This document shows positions 16,969 through 24,980 of a DNA stretch of 64,000 bases, piece after piece. Below the pieces are notes generated by a model, which searched no databases, was not told the DNA's origin, and saw only the letters and a program-made list of their open reading frames with translations. Position 1 is the stretch's first letter. Each line of letters begins with the position of its first letter. The position numbers were made by a program, and so were the translations under genes. The stretch lies in the NCBI RefSeq assembly GCF_025994315.1, contig NZ_BAQE01000002.1. One strand, 5' to 3'. Origin of the DNA: Swaminathania salitolerans (GTDB lineage: Bacteria; Pseudomonadota; Alphaproteobacteria; Acetobacterales; Acetobacteraceae).

Positions 16969-17283
16969 ATGCCACACATGATTTTCATCGAGCAGGACGG
17001 TTCGCGCAGGGAAGTGGACGCGCCGGTCGGGCTTTCCGTGCTCGAGATCGCGCACAAGCACGATATCGATCTCGAAGGCGCCTGCGAAGGCTCTCTCGCC
17101 TGCGCGACCTGTCATGTCGTGGTGGACCCGGAATGGGCCGGCAAGCTCTCTGCGCCGACCGATGACGAGGAAGACATGCTCGATCTCGCCTTCGGCCTCG
17201 AAAAGACTTCCCGTCTGGGCTGCCAGATCGTTATGACGGAGGCTCTGGACGGTCTCGTCGTCCGTCTGCCCAAGTCATCCTGA
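16969..17283 (+). CDS. 2Fe-2S ferredoxin, ISC/adrenodoxin type
   Basis: A 104-residue plant/adrenodoxin-type [2Fe-2S] ferredoxin. The cluster ligands are visible as C-x5-C-x2-C in EGACEGSLACATCHVVV and the fourth cysteine in SRLGCQIVM. Acidic residues around DDEEDMLDLAFG are typical of the ISC ferredoxin that delivers electrons during cluster assembly and persulfide reduction. The ATG at 16969 sits 8 bases after the second desulfurase and gives the usual length. The position immediately after two desulfurases supports a role in Fe-S assembly rather than in general metabolism. Confidence 0.93.
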   Translation: MPHMIFIEQDGSRREVDAPVGLSVLEIAHKHDIDLEGACEGSLACATCHVVVDPEWAGKLSAPTDDEEDMLDLAFGLEKTSRLGCQIVMTEALDGLVVRLPKSS

Positions 17284-17323
17284 GGGCCGAAGCCGCCCCT
17301 GGTCATCGCAGGAAAGAGATCTC

Positions 17324-18388
17324 ATGCGTATCCTCGTTGCCATGTCGGGAGGCGTGGACAGCTCCGTAGTGGCCGCCCTTCTGAAACAGGAAGGGCATGA
17401 GGTCATCGGGGCGACATTGCAGCTTTACGATCACGGTCAGGCAGTATCGCGGGCGGGATCGTGCTGTGCCGGGCGCGACATACTCGACGCGCGGGCCGTG
17501 GCGGACAGGCTCGACATCCCCCATTACGTCATCGATGCGGAAGAACGCTTCCGCAAGAGCGTGATCGACCGCTTTGCCGAAAGCTATGCGCGCGGCGAAA
17601 CGCCGGTTCCCTGTGTCGCCTGCAATCAGGGCGTCAAGTTCACCGATCTCCTCGGCATGGCACGGGATCTCGATTGCGACGCGATGGCGACCGGACATTA
17701 CGTCCGTCGCGTCGAAGGGGAGGGACGGAGCGAGTTGCATCGTCCCGCCGATCTCTCCCGCGATCAGTCCTGGTTCCTTTTCGCCACTACGCAGGATCAG
17801 CTCGATTACCTGCGTTTTCCGCTCGGCGACATGCCGGACAAGGACGCGGTGCGCGGCCTGGCCGAAACTTTCGGCCTGGCTATCGCTGCAAAGCCCGACA
17901 GTCAGGATATCTGTTTCGTTCCGTCGGGCAGCTATGCCGATGTGGTGGAGACGCTTCGACCCGAAACAGGCGGCGAGGGAGAGATCGTCACCGAGGACGG
18001 GCGCGTGCTCGGCAGACATGAAGGGATTGCGCGCTACACCGTCGGACAGAGCAAGCGGCTCGGGGATATCCACACGAAGGACGGAAGGCGCCAGATCGTG
18101 AAGAGGATCGACGCCACGACCCGCCGTATCGTCGTCGGCCCGCGGGAAGGCGCAGGCCGCACCGAATTCGCCTTGCGGGATATGAACTGGCTGACGGAGC
18201 CGGACGCCGCCGGCATGCGCTGCGAGGTCCAGATCAGGGCGCGCGAGGCGTGCCGCGCCGCCTGTGTCTATCCGGTTGCCGGGGGCGCGCGCGTGGTATT
18301 AGATGAGCCAGCCATGCCTGCACCCGGTCAGGCCTGTGTCCTGTACCAGGGCAGTCGGGTTCTGGGTGGAGGGTTCATCCTGTCCTGA
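17324..18388 (+). CDS. mnmA: tRNA-specific 2-thiouridylase MnmA
   Basis: A 354-residue ATP-dependent thiolase that makes 2-thiouridine at the wobble position U34 of tRNA-Lys, -Glu and -Gln. The PP-loop is SGGVDSSVVA at residues 8-17. The catalytic cysteine is in TPVPCVACNQGVKF, and the second, persulfide-accepting cysteine is in SQDICFVPSG. GHYVRR and the C-terminal beta-barrel domains follow in family order. The ATG at 17324 has GGAAAGAG upstream. Being next to two cysteine desulfurases makes sulfur transfer from one of them to MnmA a reasonable inference; no TusA-E relay genes are seen here. Confidence 0.95.
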   Translation: MRILVAMSGGVDSSVVAALLKQEGHEVIGATLQLYDHGQAVSRAGSCCAGRDILDARAVADRLDIPHYVIDAEERFRKSVIDRFAESYARGETPVPCVACNQGVKFTDLLGMARDLDCDAMATGHYVRRVEGEGRSELHRPADLSRDQSWFLFATTQDQLDYLRFPLGDMPDKDAVRGLAETFGLAIAAKPDSQDICFVPSGSYADVVETLRPETGGEGEIVTEDGRVLGRHEGIARYTVGQSKRLGDIHTKDGRRQIVKRIDATTRRIVVGPREGAGRTEFALRDMNWLTEPDAAGMRCEVQIRAREACRAACVYPVAGGARVVLDEPAMPAPGQACVLYQGSRVLGGGFILS

Positions 18389-18403
18389 GGGAGAGTTCCT
18401 GTC

Positions 18404-19063
18404 GTGAATCGTCTCGTCATCGGCACACGCCGTTATTCGTCCTGGTCGTTGCGTGGGTGGCTCGCCGTGAAATGCGCGGGACTGCCGGTCCGGGACGAGG
18501 TGATTGCCCTTCGTGGTGGCGGACAGACGAGCGAAATCCACGAGATCTCTCCGAACGGGCTGGTTCCCTTTCTCGAGCATGACGGTGCGCGGGTCTGGGA
18601 AAGTCTCGCCATCTGCGAATACTGCGCCGAGCTCGCCCCCGTTCTCTGGCCGGAAGCACGGATCGCCCGCGCCCATGCCCGCAGCATCGCCGGCCAGATG
18701 CATGCCGGTTTCGGTGCGCTTCGTCAGGCGCTTCCGATGAATTTCGGGCGTGTGCCGCGCCCTCTCGAAGAAATAACGCAGGCTGTAAGCGCGGATGTCG
18801 CGGCCATCGATCGACTCTGGGTGGACACACGCGCGACGTTCGGCGCCGGAGGGGCGTTCCTGTTCGGTACGGATTTCACCTGTGCCGATATCATGTTCGC
18901 TCCCGTCGCCTCCCGGTTCACCTCCTATGCAATCGCGCTGTCTGCGGAAGCGGAAGCCTATCGTAACGCTGTCATGACGCATCCCCTGATGCTGGAATGG
19001 GCGAACCTTGCCGCTGGGGAACCGGAGTCCTGGCAGCTCGAGCGCTACGAAGCCGTCAGATAG
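18404..19063 (+). CDS. Glutathione S-transferase family protein
   Basis: A 219-residue soluble GST. The N-terminal thioredoxin-like domain is IGTRRYSSWSLRGWLAVK, with the glutathione-binding SPNGLVPFLEHDG and ESLAICEYCAEL further on. The C-terminal all-helical domain runs from about residue 85. The serine-rich start (SSWSLRGW) resembles the YfcF/zeta-like group with a serine active site. It begins with GTG at 18404, preceded by GAGGGAGAG about 9 bases upstream. It follows mnmA by 15 bases and may be co-transcribed, although no functional link is evident. Confidence 0.85.
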   Translation: MNRLVIGTRRYSSWSLRGWLAVKCAGLPVRDEVIALRGGGQTSEIHEISPNGLVPFLEHDGARVWESLAICEYCAELAPVLWPEARIARAHARSIAGQMHAGFGALRQALPMNFGRVPRPLEEITQAVSADVAAIDRLWVDTRATFGAGGAFLFGTDFTCADIMFAPVASRFTSYAIALSAEAEAYRNAVMTHPLMLEWANLAAGEPESWQLERYEAVR

Positions 19064-19451
19064 ACCAATGCCCCCGGGGAGAGGGCAGGCGCTTTCCGGC
19101 CCCGGGGTGGCAGCACCGTTGCATCCGCCCGCGCTGCCGCGACGCTCTCCCGGAAGCGTAATGGAAAATTCATCCAATTTCTGGGATTACTGGATGTCCT
19201 GCGAATAGATCGCTTCAGGAAAAGGGCCGGATTGCAAGTGTTTGCCCGGTTTGTGTCCTGAGAACTGGATTTTGCGCGCAGCGATATGAGTATTTTCGTT
19301 CGGACGGGCTTGGCGGCGTTGTCTCGCAGCGGTATAAGCCGCGCCAAACCGGCCATACCGTTTTGCTCGGGATACGGGTTTCATGCCTGTCATTTCCGGT
19401 TCAGCAGGCGGAGCGGCGGGCCAAGGCGACTTGCATTGAGGACAGACCTGC
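19064..19451. other. Intergenic region upstream of dksA
   Basis: A 388-base region without a supported gene. At its left end a GC-rich hairpin (TGCCCCCGGGG paired with CCCCGGGGTGGCA, about 19068-19114) probably ends the GST transcript. The middle is AT-richer, and the dksA promoter is annotated separately at 19310-19338. Confidence 0.45.
19310..19338 (+). promoter_or_regulatory. Probable sigma-70 promoter of dksA
   Basis: TTGGCG (19310-19315) and TATAAG (19333-19338) are separated by exactly 17 bases. Transcription would start near 19345 and leave a leader of about 107 bases before the dksA ATG at 19452. Confidence 0.5.
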
Positions 19452-19865
19452 ATGATCACGCTCCCCCCGGATTATCGGCCCTCCGAACATGAAGAGTTCA
19501 TGAACCCGCTTCAGGTAGAATACTTCCGTCAGAAGCTGCTGCGTTGGCGGACGGATCTGCTCAAGGAGGCCAATCTGACCCTCGCCAGTCTTTCGGAAGG
19601 GGGGATCCATGAAGCCGATGTCACGGATCGTGCCAGTGTCGAGACGGATCGCGCGCTGGAACTGCGCACGCGCGACCGGGCACGCAAGCTGATCGGCAAG
19701 ATCAATCTGGCGCTCCAGCGTGTCGAGAACGGCTCCTACGGATATTGCGAGGAGACCGGAGAGCCGATCGGATTGAAGCGTCTCGAGGCCCGTCCGATCG
19801 CGACCATGTCCATCGAGGCGCAGGAGCGCCACGAGCGGATGGAAAAAATCCATCGCGACGACTGA
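19452..19865 (+). CDS. dksA: RNA polymerase-binding transcription factor DksA, reduced zinc site
   Basis: A 137-residue DksA/TraR-family regulator that enters the RNA polymerase secondary channel and works with ppGpp. The coiled-coil body (YFRQKLLRWRTDLLKEANLTL ... RKLIGKINLALQRVENGSYG) carries the tip acidic residues in DRASVETD. The C-terminal globular domain reads YGYCEETGEPIGLKRLEARP and then lacks the further cysteines of the enterobacterial CxxC-x17-CxxC zinc finger; only one Cys remains. This is the form usual in alphaproteobacteria, so it is not a defect, but the fold must be held without a four-cysteine zinc. GAGGA precedes the ATG at 19452. Confidence 0.93.
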   Translation: MITLPPDYRPSEHEEFMNPLQVEYFRQKLLRWRTDLLKEANLTLASLSEGGIHEADVTDRASVETDRALELRTRDRARKLIGKINLALQRVENGSYGYCEETGEPIGLKRLEARPIATMSIEAQERHERMEKIHRDD

Positions 19866-19935
19866 GGGTTTTACGAAAAAAAAGCGCTTTCGGGGCTTGC
19901 AGCCTTCGGGCCGAAAAGCTAGGAAGCGCTTCGTT

Positions 19936-20010
<75 letters not shown>

Positions 20011-20103
20011 TGATTTTCCTGACAATTTGGCCCGGTATTTCTCGCGCTCCCTGAAGGCGGGGCGAAGGCGTTCGGGGACCCGCCCGATATGCTGACGCAG
20101 CAT

Positions 20104-20131
20104 GTGCGGCACCGTTTGTCCGGTGCCGCAC
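20104..20131 (-). terminator. Hairpin between tRNA-Thr and the convergent SDR gene
   Basis: GTGCGGCACCG and CGGTGCCGCAC pair perfectly over 11 bases with a 6-base loop (TTTGTC). It lies between the plus-strand tRNA and the end of the minus-strand SDR gene (20153) and may end either transcript. No T-run is present on either strand. Confidence 0.4.
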
Positions 20132-20152
20132 GGATCGGAAGGCTGCGGGGGG

Positions 20153-20953
20153 TTAGAGAATACCGCCCGAGATCGGCATCGTCACACCGGTGATGTAGCT
20201 CGCATCCTCGCTCAGAAGGAAGGCGACCGTCCCGGGGATTTCCTCGATATCGCCCAGTCGACGCATGGGCACGCCAGCGATCATCTCCTTCTTCACCTGT
20301 TCCGGGTCGGTGGAGAAATACTGGGTGTTCGTGCTGGCCTGGAGCTCCGTCTGACGATCCCACATGAAGCCCGGACCCATGAGCGCCGGCGCGATCGCAT
20401 TGACGCGGATATTATGCGGGGCGAGATCCTTGGAGGCGACCTGCGTCAGCCCGACGACCCCGAATTTCGACGAACCGTATCCGCCCATGTTCGGGGGGCC
20501 CTGAAGTCCGGCCATGCTGGCCGTGTTGACGATGCTTCCCGACCGTCGTGCGACCATGCGGCGTGAGACTGCGCGCAGAACATGGAACGCGCCCACGAGA
20601 TCGATCGACACGACGCGCTGGAAATCCTCGACGGGATAGTCGTGAATGGGCGCGAAGGCACCCTGATATCCGGCATTGTTGAAGAGATAATCGACAGGCC
20701 CGATCGCGCTTTCCGCCTTGTCGAGTTCGTTCTCGAGTGCTGCGTAATCGGTGATGTCGCATACGATCGATCCGATCGCCACGTCATCCGTATCGAATGA
20801 GGCCGCTGCCTCTTCCAGTTTCGCACGATCCAGGTCCAGCAGGATGACGTTGCTGCCCTCGCGTGCCATCCGTCGGGCGACCGCGAGGCCGATATTGCCT
20901 GCCGCGCCCGTAACGAGGGTGGTCTTTCCGGAAAACCGCCTTGTCTCGCTCAT
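20153..20953 (-). CDS. SDR-family oxidoreductase (first of two neighbours)
   Basis: A 266-residue classical short-chain dehydrogenase/reductase. The nucleotide-binding glycine motif is VTGAAGNIGLAVA at the N-terminus, then LFNNAGYQGAF, the catalytic serine in SIVNTASMAGLQG, and the YGSSKFGVV Tyr/Lys pair. The C-terminus ends in the usual SYITGVTMPISGG. It probably oxidises or reduces a small alcohol or ketone with NAD(P); the substrate cannot be read. AAGGAAATATC precedes the ATG at 20953. It follows the other SDR gene by 36 bases and is likely co-transcribed with it. Confidence 0.85.
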   Translation of the reverse strand: MSETRRFSGKTTLVTGAAGNIGLAVARRMAREGSNVILLDLDRAKLEEAAASFDTDDVAIGSIVCDITDYAALENELDKAESAIGPVDYLFNNAGYQGAFAPIHDYPVEDFQRVVSIDLVGAFHVLRAVSRRMVARRSGSIVNTASMAGLQGPPNMGGYGSSKFGVVGLTQVASKDLAPHNIRVNAIAPALMGPGFMWDRQTELQASTNTQYFSTDPEQVKKEMIAGVPMRRLGDIEEIPGTVAFLLSEDASYITGVTMPISGGIL

Positions 20954-20989
20954 GATATTTCCTTTCTTTTTTCGTCTTTGCGGACCCGA

Positions 20990-21781
20990 TTACAGTGTCT
21001 TCAGCATGCCTCCATCGACGAAATAGGAGGATCCCACGCTGTAGGACGCCTTGTCAGAACAAAGAAAGACGAAGAAATGAGCAAGTTCCTCAGGTGAGGC
21101 GAAACGTTTGATCGGCGCATGCTCGTCCGCCACGGATTGCAGATAGCCTTCCCAGTCGCCGCCGCTTTCCGCCGTGAGCTGTTTCGCGGTCTTGATCCAG
21201 TCCGGGGTCAGAACGAGACCCGGATTGACGCAATTGACCCGGATATTGTCGTTGATCAGCTCGGTAGCGAGCGTCTTGGAAAACATCATGAGGGCGGCCT
21301 TGGTCACGTTATAGATCGGCTCGTACCACAGAGGCTGCACGGCGCAGATCGACGCATTGTTTATGATGACACCGCCGCCGCGTTTCTTCATGAGCGGTGC
21401 CAGACCCCGTGCAAGGCGAACGGCTGCCATGACATGCAGATCCCAGTAGAACTGCCATTTCTCGTCCGGTGCCTCCATGATCGTTTCATTCGAACCGGTG
21501 CCGGCATTGTTGATGAGGATATCGACCCCGCCAAACGCCTCCTCCACCTGGCTGACGATCGCGTTGACCCCGTCGGCGGTCGCAACATCGGCGGCGATGG
21601 CAAGGCAGCGAACGGAATGATCCGCCTCCAGCTTCGCAGCTGCCGCCTCCAGTCTTTCGCGATCGCGGGCGACGAGAGCGATATGAGCCCCCTCCCGTGC
21701 CAGACCTTCCGCAACAGCAAGGCCGATACCCACGCTGCCGCCGGTGATGACCGCAACCTTGTTGCCGAGTCCCATATCCAT
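20990..21781 (-). CDS. SDR-family oxidoreductase (second of two neighbours)
   Basis: A 263-residue classical SDR with VITGGSVGIGLAVAEGLAREGAH, ILINNAGTGSN, IINNASICAVQPLWYEPIYNVTKAALM (catalytic Ser, and Tyr-x3-Lys as YNVTK) and a C-terminal SVGSSYFVDGGML. I chose the ATG at 21781 (MDMGLGNK) because GAGAGGAAACGGAC lies just upstream; longer frames have no ribosome site. It is only distantly similar to its downstream neighbour (different loops and C-terminus), so the pair is not a recent duplication. Two stacked SDR genes often serve sequential steps of one alcohol or ketone oxidation, typical of acetic acid bacteria, but that is inference. Confidence 0.85.
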   Translation of the reverse strand: MDMGLGNKVAVITGGSVGIGLAVAEGLAREGAHIALVARDRERLEAAAAKLEADHSVRCLAIAADVATADGVNAIVSQVEEAFGGVDILINNAGTGSNETIMEAPDEKWQFYWDLHVMAAVRLARGLAPLMKKRGGGVIINNASICAVQPLWYEPIYNVTKAALMMFSKTLATELINDNIRVNCVNPGLVLTPDWIKTAKQLTAESGGDWEGYLQSVADEHAPIKRFASPEELAHFFVFLCSDKASYSVGSSYFVDGGMLKTL

Positions 21782-21877
21782 GTCCGTTTCCTCTCCGTGC
21801 GATGATGCCAGCGCCTTTTGCGGCACCTTTCATTCCGGATTGAGACGGGAAAAGAAGCAGCGCGGGAAGAGGGTCCG

Positions 21878-21897
21878 CCCACACGTTGAGGTGTGGG
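21878..21897. repeat. Short inverted repeat, possible operator
   Basis: CCCACAC and GTGTGGG are 7-base perfect complements separated by GTTGAG. The site lies about 97 bases upstream of the SDR start at 21781, in a position suitable for a regulator of the SDR pair. There is no T-run, so it is not a terminator. Confidence 0.35.
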
Positions 21898-22059
21898 GCG
21901 TACAAAGTGGCGTGAGCAGGCAAGAAGCTGAAAAACAACGTTTTTCCGAAGGTGCGCGCCGTATCCGTGGCCGGTTGTCTCCGGGGGGCATTTAGGGGCA
22001 GGATCCGGAACCGGCAGGATGACCGCTCGACGGGCGGGGTTCCAGGCTGCAAGAATGAC

Positions 22060-22087
22060 GACAGGCAGGCTCTGACAGGCAGGCTCT
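22060..22087. repeat. 14-base perfect tandem duplication
   Basis: GACAGGCAGGCTCT occurs twice in direct tandem (22060-22073 and 22074-22087), in the leader region of the DUF333 lipoprotein gene. The exact identity suggests a recent slippage event. Confidence 0.8.
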
Positions 22088-22130
22088 GGGAGAGTCCCGC
22101 GCGGGATAAAATCCATGAAGGGAAAAATCC

Positions 22131-22412
22131 ATGAAGCATGAAAGCGTATCGACGACCTGCGGGCGCGTCGCAAAGCAGCTCATTCCGGCTCTGGCGCTTT
22201 TCGCTCTGGGCGGATGTGGCGGCGCGTCGCACGCGGCGAAAAAACCGGACATGACCAATCCGGCATCTTCTTATTGCGTGAAGCAGGGTGGGAAGCTCGA
22301 GATACGGCGCGGTCCGGGTGGCGAGACGGGATACTGCCATCTCGCTTATGGCCGGGTTGTGGAAGAATGGGTCCTGTATCGTGCGGCTCATCCCGCAACG
22401 GACGCGCACTGA
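22131..22412 (+). CDS. DUF333 (putative hemolysin) lipoprotein
   Basis: A 93-residue predicted lipoprotein. The signal ends with the lipobox ALGGC, giving Cys29 as the lipidated residue. The mature part contains NPASSYCVKQGGKLEIRRG and GYCHLAYGRVVEEWVLYR, the core of the DUF333 family, which includes proteins annotated as 'putative hemolysin' but has no proven activity. The usual invariant NPAS-x-YC, GGK and EEW are present. AAGGGA lies 8 bases before the ATG at 22131. A duplicated ATG at 22115 in another frame opens an 8-codon reading frame that overlaps this start. Confidence 0.85.
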   Translation: MKHESVSTTCGRVAKQLIPALALFALGGCGGASHAAKKPDMTNPASSYCVKQGGKLEIRRGPGGETGYCHLAYGRVVEEWVLYRAAHPATDAH

Positions 22413-22641
22413 GTTCCTCCCGGAACCCGATTGCGGGCCCTGTCCCCGGGAGCGGCCCGCCTTTCGCTCCGGCACTGTCCTGTCGATCATGTGAAGCAAT
22501 CATGTGGAGCGGGAGGATGAACAGCGCGGGGTTTCAGCCGTTCAGTTCGGATATCTGCCTCTCCGCTGCGGTGCCGCCCGGAATCGGTCCCATACTCCGG
22601 ACCGGATCCCGCGTCCTTCGCATCCAGAAAAAGGGAAAACA

Positions 22642-23346
22642 ATGCCCGCCGAATTCCTGCCAGATCATCTGCTTTCGACGTCGCAAACGCCGGTCAGGGG
22701 TGTCGTGTTCGACATGGACGGCCTTCTTCTCGACAGCGAATCCCTCGCGATGGACGCACTCGTGGCCGCCGGACGCGATCTGGGGGAGGATGTTCCTTTA
22801 TCCTTCTGCCGGAGGATGATCGGCGTCCCCGCAGATGGATGCCGCGCCCTGGTGCGGGATACCTATGGTGACTCCTTTCCGCTCGAGCGCTTCTTCTCCC
22901 TGCAGGAGGAGCATCTGCGTGTCTTCGTCGATACCGGCCGTCTCGTGCTCAAGACGGGCGTTCTTCCTCTGCTCGATCTTCTCGACGAGCGGCATATCCC
23001 CCGGGCGATCGCGACCTCGTCCAGTCGCTATCGCACCGATCATCATCTGAAGCTCGTCGGGTTGTTCGACCGGTTCGATGCGATCGTGACCCGTGACGAC
23101 GTCTCCCGGGGCAAGCCGGATGCCGAGCCCTATCTCACGGCAGCGTCGCGTATCGGAGTGGCCCCGGAGGAATGTCTCGCTCTCGAGGATTCCCGGAGCG
23201 GGGCACAGGCCGCACTGAATGCCGGCATCCGGGTGATCGTCATACCGGATCTGATCGCACCCAGCGAGGAGATCCGGGCTCAGGCGCTGGCGATCGTGAA
23301 AGATCTGACCGTCGCGCGCGGCTATATCGAGCGCCACACCGCCTGA
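22642..23346 (+). CDS. HAD-family sugar-phosphate phosphatase (beta-PGM-like)
   Basis: A 234-residue HAD hydrolase of the CbbY/beta-phosphoglucomutase-like group. Motif I is VVFDMDGLLLDSES with Asp24 and Asp26, motif II is ATSSSRY, motif III is the Lys in RGKPDAEPYL, and motif IV is LALEDSRSG. A helical cap domain lies between motifs I and II. Such enzymes dephosphorylate small sugar phosphates. The ATG at 22642 has AAGGGA upstream and gives the normal length. It is convergent with a mannitol-type dehydrogenase gene, and a second HAD gene lies on the dehydrogenase's other side, so a polyol- or sugar-phosphate role is plausible. Confidence 0.85.
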   Translation: MPAEFLPDHLLSTSQTPVRGVVFDMDGLLLDSESLAMDALVAAGRDLGEDVPLSFCRRMIGVPADGCRALVRDTYGDSFPLERFFSLQEEHLRVFVDTGRLVLKTGVLPLLDLLDERHIPRAIATSSSRYRTDHHLKLVGLFDRFDAIVTRDDVSRGKPDAEPYLTAASRIGVAPEECLALEDSRSGAQAALNAGIRVIVIPDLIAPSEEIRAQALAIVKDLTVARGYIERHTA

Positions 23347-23417
23347 ACCCCGCGAGGGAGGGGCAGGGGAGCGCATATACGGCTGCCCGGATCGGGGGGC
23401 GCGCGATCGAGGCCCCC

Positions 23418-23438
23418 GGCCGGTAGCGAAAACCGGCC
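23418..23438. terminator. Hairpin between convergent HAD and dehydrogenase genes
   Basis: GGCCGGT and ACCGGCC pair over 7 bases around loop AGCGAAA, followed on the plus strand by TTGTT. Together with a second GC-rich hairpin (about 23455-23478) it separates two converging genes and probably works in both directions. Confidence 0.55.
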
Positions 23439-23483
23439 TTGTTCGCACAACCCGGGCGCGCGGTTGCACCCGCGCGCGATCAT

Positions 23484-24980
23484 CTAATGCGCCAGACTGC
23501 GCAGCAGCGACCCGACATCTTCCTCCGTCAGGCGTCTGAGCATGGTGGCGATGTTTTCGACCTGTCTGTCGTGATCCGGCAGGGGAGGGCCGAAAACGGA
23601 CTCCATGGCGAGAAAGGCTTCGGCCTGCGCGGCATGGTCGTCGCGGGCCTCGGCACAGAGCTGTCGGAGCGTATCTGCACGCGGGTCGACCAGGGCTATT
23701 TCCAGCGCCTCCTGCTCATGGAGGGCAAACCACCGTATCCAGCTCGCAATGAGCAGCGTGGCGCCGGTTACGGCGCGTCCGGCCATCAGGTTCTCGCGCA
23801 TGGGCTGGATGATCCGGCTGGCCATTTTCGCCGATCCGTTGCGCCCGATCCGTTCGACCTCGTGGACGATACCCGGATTGCGGAACCGGGCCATGAGGTC
23901 CCGGGCATAGGCGTCGGTTTCGTTCCCGGGCAGCGCCACACCTGCAGTCTGCTCCTGCCGCATGAACCGCGCCGCAATTGTGCCGAGTGCGGGGTCGGCA
24001 GCGGCCTCTGCGATGGTACCGAGCCCTGCAAGGGCGCCGACATAGGCCAGGATCATATGGGTCCCGTTGAGCATCTGGAGCTTCGCACGCTCGAAGACGT
24101 CTACATCACTGACGAATTTCGTGCCGGGATGGGCTTCCCAGAATGGCCGCTTCCCTTCGAAATCCTCGATGATCCACTGGAACCAGGGCTCCGCCGAGAG
24201 AGGAATGCGATCCTCGAGCCCGCCGAGAAAGCGACGGGCATCCTCCCGGTCGTCGGCACTCGGTATGGGGACGATGCGATCGACCATGGTATTGGGGAAA
24301 CGCACCGTATCCGCGACCCAGCCGGCCAGGGCATCGTCACCCCGCAGGGCCAGAAAATCCAGTACCGCGCCGCGGAGGGTTTCGCCATTATGCGGAAGAT
24401 TGTCGCAGCAGAGAATGACCGGCGGCGTTCCGCCCTGCGTCCTGACCCGTGCCAGACCGGCAGCGAGAATACCGATGGCCGTGCGGGGTCGGCTTTGGCC
24501 CAGATCCGCGACGATCTCTGTCGCATCCGGATCGAGCGATCCGTCGGCACGCAGATGGTAGCCGCTCGCCGTAACGGTCAGGGTGACGATATGCGTTCCC
24601 TCAGCGGCCAGTTCCGCGGCGATATCGGCGGAAGGATCTCCGGCGTGAAGCGCACGCGTGATGGCTCCCATCACCGAAGCGACCGTTCCGGTCGGTTCCC
24701 GGGTCAGAAGCGTGTAGAGATTGTCCTGGGCCGAGAGGGACTGCGCCAGATCGGGACGGCGCATGGTGACCGAGGTAATGCCCCAGTCCAGCCCGGCTAC
24801 GCCCTGCTGGCCGATGGCTGCCTGGGTTGCCGTGACCTGATGGGCCCTGTGGAAGTTTCCGCAACCGAGATGGAGCAGCCCGCTCCGCAGTTTTTCGGGC
24901 AGGAAACGCGGGGTATGCACGGTTTCGGGAACAAGCTCGAGCGTTGCGCGTGAAAGTAGCAAAACTGTCCTCCCAGACAT
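23484..24980 (-). CDS. Mannitol dehydrogenase-family polyol oxidoreductase
   Basis: A 498-residue long-chain, NAD(P)-dependent polyol dehydrogenase (family of mannitol 2-dehydrogenase, fructuronate reductase and arabinitol dehydrogenase). The N-terminal nucleotide-binding site is HLGCGNFHRAHQ, then WGITSVTMR, FPNTMVDRIVP, and the catalytic KxxxxNxxH element in KLQMLNGTHMILAY. Helical C-terminal domains follow. Acetic acid bacteria use such cytoplasmic enzymes to interconvert polyols and ketoses; the exact substrate cannot be assigned. The start is uncertain: ATG at 24980 has no ribosome site, whereas an in-frame TTG at 24962 has GGGAGGA 6 bases upstream and still precedes the conserved part. 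A long gene-free region lies upstream. Confidence 0.88.
   Translation of the reverse strand: MSGRTVLLLSRATLELVPETVHTPRFLPEKLRSGLLHLGCGNFHRAHQVTATQAAIGQQGVAGLDWGITSVTMRRPDLAQSLSAQDNLYTLLTREPTGTVASVMGAITRALHAGDPSADIAAELAAEGTHIVTLTVTASGYHLRADGSLDPDATEIVADLGQSRPRTAIGILAAGLARVRTQGGTPPVILCCDNLPHNGETLRGAVLDFLALRGDDALAGWVADTVRFPNTMVDRIVPIPSADDREDARRFLGGLEDRIPLSAEPWFQWIIEDFEGKRPFWEAHPGTKFVSDVDVFERAKLQMLNGTHMILAYVGALAGLGTIAEAAADPALGTIAARFMRQEQTAGVALPGNETDAYARDLMARFRNPGIVHEVERIGRNGSAKMASRIIQPMRENLMAGRAVTGATLLIASWIRWFALHEQEALEIALVDPRADTLRQLCAEARDDHAAQAEAFLAMESVFGPPLPDHDRQVENIATMLRRLTEEDVGSLLRSLAH

Larger units (their letters stand above)
21782..22130. other. Divergent region upstream of SDR pair and DUF333 gene
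   Basis: A 349-base gap without a supported gene. It contains an inverted repeat CCCACAC-N6-GTGTGGG at 21878-21897, a 14-base tandem duplication (GACAGGCAGGCTCT twice, 22060-22087), and a 16-base-period duplication around the DUF333 start (22109-22140). It must hold two divergent promoters. Confidence 0.5.

Noticed and set aside
20153..21781. Two neighbouring SDR genes as a recent duplication
   Set aside because: The cofactor motifs, active-site surroundings and C-termini differ clearly; similarity is only at family level.
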